Assembly: GCA_022539475.1 (NCBI GenBank)
Contig: VCMS01000030.1
Location: 1 to 64,000 of the forward strand
Reading direction: 5' to 3'
Origin: Gracilaria domingensis
Lineage: Eukaryota; Rhodophyta; Florideophyceae; Gracilariales; Gracilariaceae
Length of the DNA stretch: 64,000 bases
Shown here: one piece after another, positions 63,911-64,000 of the stretch
Numbering within the stretch: the stretch's first letter is position 1
How the letters are laid out: every line of letters starts with the position of its first letter
Translations under genes and position numbers: made by a program
The notes under the pieces: generated by a model
Seen by the model: only the letters and a program-made list of their open reading frames with translations
What the model was told of the DNA's origin: nothing
Databases searched by the model: none

Positions 63911-64000
63911 GTAAGTAGAGGTAAATAACGCGGGCAGTGCATAGATATCCGCAGTGCTCGTTTTCTAACACCCAATCCATATCCATTCGTTAGCGCAATT

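Noticed and set aside
1-64000. CRISPR arrays, bacterial operons or rRNA genes
   Set aside because: No regularly spaced repeats of that type, no ribosomal RNA signature, and introns with eukaryotic genes rule out a prokaryotic reading.

Overview
The window looks like nuclear DNA of a photosynthetic eukaryote, most likely a red alga. Host genes encode eukaryotic trafficking, neddylation, nucleolar and mitochondrial-ribosome proteins. Two products carry plastid targeting regions: a CYP38/TLP40 thylakoid-lumen cyclophilin and an S1-domain protein whose N-terminus has an early Phe, as red-algal transit peptides often do. Introns are few, short (76-172 bp) and GT-AG. A circularly permuted tRNA gene, a gene form known from the red alga Cyanidioschyzon and a few other lineages, fits this view. 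Gene-dense islands beside transposon-rich stretches resemble florideophytes such as Chondrus. The species assignment is inference.

Left part, 1-18787: a rearranged cluster of four copies of one Ty1/Copia family. Copy 1 (+) and copy A (-) meet tail to tail inside the RT region and form a palindrome with arms of about 2.1 kb. Copies A and B (+) meet head to head inside their LTRs. Copies B and C (+) share an LTR in tandem. B carries one long uninterrupted polyprotein frame; 1, A and C are broken. A 454-bp MITE with perfect 10-bp inverted ends and a TAA duplication sits in the leader of A.

18788-36640: a hAT transposase gene with an open 791-codon frame, a GATGGC-type minisatellite, a decayed copy of the host Fe-S assembly gene CIAO3/NAR1, a compact Ty3/Gypsy chromodomain element with about 220-bp LTRs, a pogo/Tigger-type transposase, a third inverted copy of the Gypsy LTR sequence, a gene for a small secreted Cys- and Pro/Thr/Ser-rich protein, and a repeat of about 210 bp present twice.

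36640-64000: a compact gene island. In order: VPS18 (+), a bZIP-like factor (-), UBC13 (+), CYP38 (-), permuted tRNA-Gly(UCC) (+), UBA3 (+), AP-3 delta (-), mitochondrial bL33 (+), HisI (-), mitochondrial uL3 (-), a CDV3-like protein (+), a RAP1-like BRCT/Myb protein (-), a four-finger C2H2 factor (-), a plastid S1 protein (+), NOC3 (-), and perhaps a first exon at the right edge. Most neighbours are divergent or convergent with short spacers. VPS18 and AP-3 delta both act in traffic to the lysosome or vacuole; UBC13 and UBA3 belong to ubiquitin and NEDD8 conjugation; the remaining genes are unrelated housekeeping genes. Several near-perfect hairpins (23926, 35889, 51321, 51610, 63447) lie in intergenic DNA and are not explained by the genes.
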